Position numbers and translations under genes: made by a program. Under the pieces are notes generated by a model. It saw only the letters and a program-made list of their open reading frames with translations, did not search any database and was not told the origin of the DNA. This document shows, piece by piece, positions 60,501-64,000 of a stretch of DNA of 64,000 nucleotides. Origin of the DNA: Bin95 sp965220855. GTDB taxonomy: Bacteria > Pseudomonadota > Alphaproteobacteria > Bin95. How positions within the stretch are numbered: position 1 is the first letter of the stretch; the number at the start of each line of letters is the position of its first letter. The stretch lies in NCBI GenBank assembly GCA_965220855.1, contig CBDCQY010000001.1, forward strand, positions 496,001 to 560,000, given 5' to 3'.

Positions 60501-62510
60501 ATGCGGGAGCGGAGTTGGCGGATGGCGCGGGTGCTGGCGGTGGCGGTGGCGCTGCTGGCCGGGGTCGGCGAGGCGGGGGCGGCGGCCACCGCCTGGGCGC
60601 GGGCGCCGGAGGCGGCCGTCAGGCTGCTTTCGGCGAGCGACACCGCCGGCTCGTCGGACCGGCTGCGCTTTGCGCTGGAGTTCCGGCTGGAGCCGGGCTG
60701 GAAGACCTATTGGCGCAATCCCGACGACGGGCTGCCGCCCCGGCTCGACTGGACCGGCAGCGACAATCTGGCCGAGCCGCGCCTCCACTGGCCCGCGCCC
60801 CGCCGCTTCACCATCCTCGGCATCGACAGCGTGGGCTATGAGGACCGCCTGCTGCTGCCGCTCGACCTCGCCGTCGCGCGGCCGGGCGAACCGGTCCACG
60901 CCCGCCTGCAGGTCGAATACGCCACCTGCGCCGAGCTCTGCATCCTGCAGCAGGCCACGCTCGCGCTCGATCTGCCGGCCGGCCCGGCGGGGCTTTCCGC
61001 CGAGGCGCGCGAGATCGACCGCTGGCGCGGCCGCGCCCCGGCGGCGCGCGCCGAAACCGGGCGGGCGGAGCTGCGCGGCAGCGGCGAGGCCGCGCGCCTG
61101 CATGTCGCGCTCGCGCCGGGCGAGGCGGCCGAGGACATCTTCATCGAGGCCGAGGGCGCGGTCTTCGGCCGGCCGGAGCGCCTCGCCGACGGCTTCTCCC
61201 TGGCGGTGCTGCGCGCCAAGGGCGGCGAGGAGGCGCTGATCGGCCGCGAGGTGGTCGCGACGGTCACCGGCGCGATCCCCTTCGAGCAGCGCCTGCGCAT
61301 CGCGCCGCCGGCGGGCGCGAGCGCCGCCGGATCGCCCGGACACGGCCTCGCCGCCATTCTGGCGCTGGCGCTCCTGGGCGGCCTCATCCTCAACCTCATG
61401 CCCTGCGTGCTGCCGGTGCTGGGCGTGAAGCTGATGCATTTCGCCGGCCTGGGCGGCCTCGACCGGGGCCGGGCGCGGAGCGAGTTCCTGGCCGTGGCGG
61501 CGGGCGTGCTGGCCTCCTTCTGGCTGCTCGCCGGCGCGGCGGTCGCGGTCAAGCAGGCGGGGCTTGCGGTCGGCTGGGGCATCCAGTTCCAGCAGCCGGC
61601 CTTCCTGGCCGTCATGGCGCTGCTGCTGGCGCTGTTCGCCGCCAATCTCTGGGGCTGGTTCGCGCTGCCGACGCCCGGCTGGGCCGGCGGCCTCCGGGGA
61701 GGGCCGTTCCTCACCGGCATGTTCGCGACGCTGCTGGCCACGCCCTGCTCCGCGCCCTTCGTCGGCACCGCGGTCGGCTTCGCGCTGGCGCGGGGACCCG
61801 TGGAAATCGCGCTCATCTTCACCGCGCTCGGCCTCGGCCTGGCGCTGCCCTATCTCGCCGTCGCGGCCTTTCCGGGGCTGGCGGGCGCGCTGCCGAGGCC
61901 GGGGCGCTGGATGGCCCGGCTCCGCGCCTTGCTGGGACTGGCGCTCGCCGCGACGGCCCTCTGGCTGCTGACGGTGCTGGCGGCGCAGACCGGCTGGCCG
62001 GCCGCGCTCGCGGTCGGCGGCCTGCTGGCGCTGCTGCTCGCCTGGCTCGGCCTCGCGCGCCGCCATGCCGGGGCGGCGGCGGGGCTGGCGGCCGCGGGCT
62101 GCCTCGCGGCGGCGCTGGCCTTGCCGCAGGCGCTGGAGCGCCCCGCGCCCGGCGAGGCAAGCTGGCGCGGCTTCGACGAGGCGGGCATCGCGCCGCTGGT
62201 CGCGGCGGGCGAGACGGTGTTCGTGGATGTGACCGCCGACTGGTGCCTCACCTGCAAGGTCAACAAGGCGGCGGTGCTGGACCGCGCGCCGGTGGCGGAC
62301 CGCCTGGCGGCGGAGACGGTGGCGATGCGCGCCGACTGGACCCGCCCGGATGCGGCGATCTCCGCCTATCTGGCGCGCTTCGGGCGCTACGGCATCCCCT
62401 TCAACGCCGTCTATGGCCCGGGCGCGCCCGCCGGCCTGCCGCTGCCCGAACTGCTGACCGAGCGCGCGGTCATGGAGGCGCTCGACCGCGCCGGGCGGAA
62501 GGGCGGATAG
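60501..62510 (+). CDS. DsbD-like (ScsB-type) thiol-disulphide interchange protein
   Basis: 669 residues: signal peptide (ARVLAVAVALLAGVGEAGAA), N-terminal periplasmic DsbD-alpha-like domain with EYATCAELCILQQAT (C-x3-C), a membrane core with eight spans including LNLMPCVLPVLGVKLMHF and LATPCSAPFVGTAVGFA (the two cysteines that carry electrons), and a C-terminal thioredoxin domain VTADWCLTCKVNKAAVL (C-x2-C) near residue 577. It carries reducing power from cytoplasmic thioredoxin, made by trxB (22870), to the periplasm. Confidence 0.93.
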   Translation: MRERSWRMARVLAVAVALLAGVGEAGAAATAWARAPEAAVRLLSASDTAGSSDRLRFALEFRLEPGWKTYWRNPDDGLPPRLDWTGSDNLAEPRLHWPAPRRFTILGIDSVGYEDRLLLPLDLAVARPGEPVHARLQVEYATCAELCILQQATLALDLPAGPAGLSAEAREIDRWRGRAPAARAETGRAELRGSGEAARLHVALAPGEAAEDIFIEAEGAVFGRPERLADGFSLAVLRAKGGEEALIGREVVATVTGAIPFEQRLRIAPPAGASAAGSPGHGLAAILALALLGGLILNLMPCVLPVLGVKLMHFAGLGGLDRGRARSEFLAVAAGVLASFWLLAGAAVAVKQAGLAVGWGIQFQQPAFLAVMALLLALFAANLWGWFALPTPGWAGGLRGGPFLTGMFATLLATPCSAPFVGTAVGFALARGPVEIALIFTALGLGLALPYLAVAAFPGLAGALPRPGRWMARLRALLGLALAATALWLLTVLAAQTGWPAALAVGGLLALLLAWLGLARRHAGAAAGLAAAGCLAAALALPQALERPAPGEASWRGFDEAGIAPLVAAGETVFVDVTADWCLTCKVNKAAVLDRAPVADRLAAETVAMRADWTRPDAAISAYLARFGRYGIPFNAVYGPGAPAGLPLPELLTERAVMEALDRAGRKGG

Positions 62511-62516
62511 GGCGCG

Positions 62517-62609
<93 letters not shown>

Positions 62610-62663
62610 GATGCGCCATACATAGGAGCCGGCCCGCCGCCGCGCAAGCCGAAGGCGCGCGCC

Positions 62664-64000
62664 TCAGGCAAGGCGCATCAGCAGGCGCACCAGGCGCCGC
62701 GTGCGCGGGCCGAACAGCGTTTCCGTGTAGTAGCTCCCGGCGGCGCGCTTCGAGATCTCGCCGAGCGTGGGGTAGGGCGCGATCATGCCGGCGAGCGCGC
62801 CGATCTTCAGCCCTTGCGAGACCGCCAGCACCCAGGGCTGGATCAGCTCGCCGGCATGGGGGCCGACCACGGTCGCGCCGAGCACGCGCCCGCCCGGCCC
62901 GGCGATCGCCTTCAGGAAGCCCTCCGTCTCGCGCTCCGCCTGCGCGCGGTCGTTGCCGGCGAAGTCCTGGCGGAGCACGCGCGCACGGGCGCCATAACGC
63001 CGGCGCGCCTCCGCCTCGTCCAGGCCGACATGGGCGAGCTCGGGGTCGGTGTAGGTGACCCAGGGCGCGGCGGTCGTGTCCGCCTTCGCCGGGATGCGGA
63101 AGAGCGCATTGCGGATGACGATGCCCGCGTGATAGCCCGCCACATGGGTGAAGCGCAGCCCGCCCGCCACATCGCCGACCGCGAAGACCCGCTTGTCGGA
63201 GGAGCGCAGGCGCGCATCCACCGTGACCCCGGCGGGCGTGCTGGCGATCCCGCCCGCCTCCAGCTCCAGGCCCACCAGGTCTGCGGCGCGCCCGGCCGCG
63301 ACCAGCAGATGCGTGCCCGCGAGCGTTTCCTCGCGCCCGTCCGCCCGGTAGCGGAGCCGCACCGCCCCGGCCTCGCCCGAGACCTCCAGCGCCTCGGCGC
63401 GCTCCGCCAGCCGCACGCCCTCGGCCAGCAGCCGGGCGCGGATCAGGGCCACCGCGTCGGCGTCGTCGCGCGGCAGGATGGAGCCGCGCTGCACCACGGT
63501 CACCGCCGCGCCGAGGCGGCGATGCGCCTGGGCGAGCTCGATCCCGACCGGCCCGCCGCCCAGCACCAGCAGATGCCCCGGCGTCTCCTCCAGGTCGAAG
63601 ATCGTCTCGTTGGTGAGGAAGGGCGCGGTCTCCAACCCCGGAACCGGCGGGCGCACCGGCTTGGAGCCGGTGGCGAGCACGATCCAGCGCGCCCGCACGC
63701 GCACCCCGCCGCCCTCCAGCAGCCGGCGGCCGACGAAGCGCGCCGCCGCCGGCACCACCTGCACCCCCAGCCCCTCGAAGCGCTCGACGCTGTCATGCGG
63801 GGCGATGGCCGCGATCACCCCCTCGACATGCCGGCGGAGCGCGCGCGCATCCACCTCCGGCGCGGCCGGGGCGATGCCGAAGCGCGCCGCGCTGCGGAAC
63901 GCCGAGGCGGCGTGGGCTGCGGCCAGCGTGGCCTTCGACGGCACGCAACCGTAGTTCAGGCAGTCGCCGCCCATGCGGCCCTTCTCGAACAGCAGCACGG
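62664..64000 (-). CDS. Pyridine nucleotide-disulphide oxidoreductase, mercuric-reductase-like (partial, start missing)
   Basis: C-terminal 444 residues; the frame runs off the right edge. Redox motif GGDCLNYGCVPSKATLAAAH (C-x4-C), second nucleotide loop LVLGGGPVGIELAQAHRRLG, FAVGDVAGGLRFTHVAGYHA, and dimer-interface GPHAGELIQPWVLAVSQGLK. The C-terminal pair of cysteines of true mercuric reductase is not seen (it ends TRRLVRLLMRLA). The subgroup often goes with TVP38/TMEM64 membrane proteins. Substrate unknown. Confidence 0.87.
   Translation of the reverse strand, partial: VLLFEKGRMGGDCLNYGCVPSKATLAAAHAASAFRSAARFGIAPAAPEVDARALRRHVEGVIAAIAPHDSVERFEGLGVQVVPAAARFVGRRLLEGGGVRVRARWIVLATGSKPVRPPVPGLETAPFLTNETIFDLEETPGHLLVLGGGPVGIELAQAHRRLGAAVTVVQRGSILPRDDADAVALIRARLLAEGVRLAERAEALEVSGEAGAVRLRYRADGREETLAGTHLLVAAGRAADLVGLELEAGGIASTPAGVTVDARLRSSDKRVFAVGDVAGGLRFTHVAGYHAGIVIRNALFRIPAKADTTAAPWVTYTDPELAHVGLDEAEARRRYGARARVLRQDFAGNDRAQAERETEGFLKAIAGPGGRVLGATVVGPHAGELIQPWVLAVSQGLKIGALAGMIAPYPTLGEISKRAAGSYYTETLFGPRTRRLVRLLMRLA

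Overview
The window is one contiguous piece of a very GC-rich bacterial chromosome with tightly packed genes, many joined by ATGA or GTGA start-stop overlaps. Gene content points to an alphaproteobacterium, probably of the Rhodospirillales-like branches. The evidence is a class I lysyl-tRNA synthetase, HdaA, HemJ, a very short aa3 oxidase subunit IV, and an origin region of the hemE/kinase-pyrophosphorylase type with parAB nearby. No species can be named from the sequence alone.

Left part (1-23.9 kb): the tail of a luciferase-like flavin oxidoreductase; a solitary formate dehydrogenase alpha subunit facing an hsp20 gene; cobA coupled to a DehI-like gene; an SLC13 transporter; cbiD-cobK for cobalamin; two tiny genes, one being aa3 oxidase subunit IV; purM-purN; the conserved block DUF2066-pgsA-like-perM-hdaA running on into an atypical SDR, a DMSP-lyase-like cupin and an M81 peptidase; a rhomboid; an aldolase/dehydrogenase fusion with a VOC protein; a dienelactone hydrolase; an antitoxin remnant; and trxB with an ATP-grasp gene.

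Origin region (24.7-36.3 kb): two parS sites bracket mnmG, followed by rsmG-parA-parB. Then come mutM-dnaQ-coaE-aroE-maf-kinase/pyrophosphorylase on the minus strand. A 248-bp gap with near-consensus DnaA boxes follows, then hemE-hemH-hemJ on the plus strand. Genes on both sides read away from this gap, and it matches the hemE-side origin known from Caulobacter and Rickettsia. I interpret it as the chromosomal oriC.

Right part (36.4-64 kb): ordinary envelope and sugar-nucleotide genes (galU-ugd-phosphohexomutase) and housekeeping genes (lysK, dinG-like, yqgE, dsbD-like, tRNA-Ser) alternate with accessory insertions. These are a ParA-like/181-residue pair of clearly lower GC beside the origin genes, a DUF4365 nuclease-like gene with a 380-residue partner, a HipA-like kinase coupled to a HIRAN protein, a Panacea-type toxin-antitoxin pair, and a DUF4258-like gene behind a near-perfect sigma70 promoter. 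The accessory two-gene modules are the best candidates for undescribed biology. The window ends inside a pyridine nucleotide-disulphide oxidoreductase gene.
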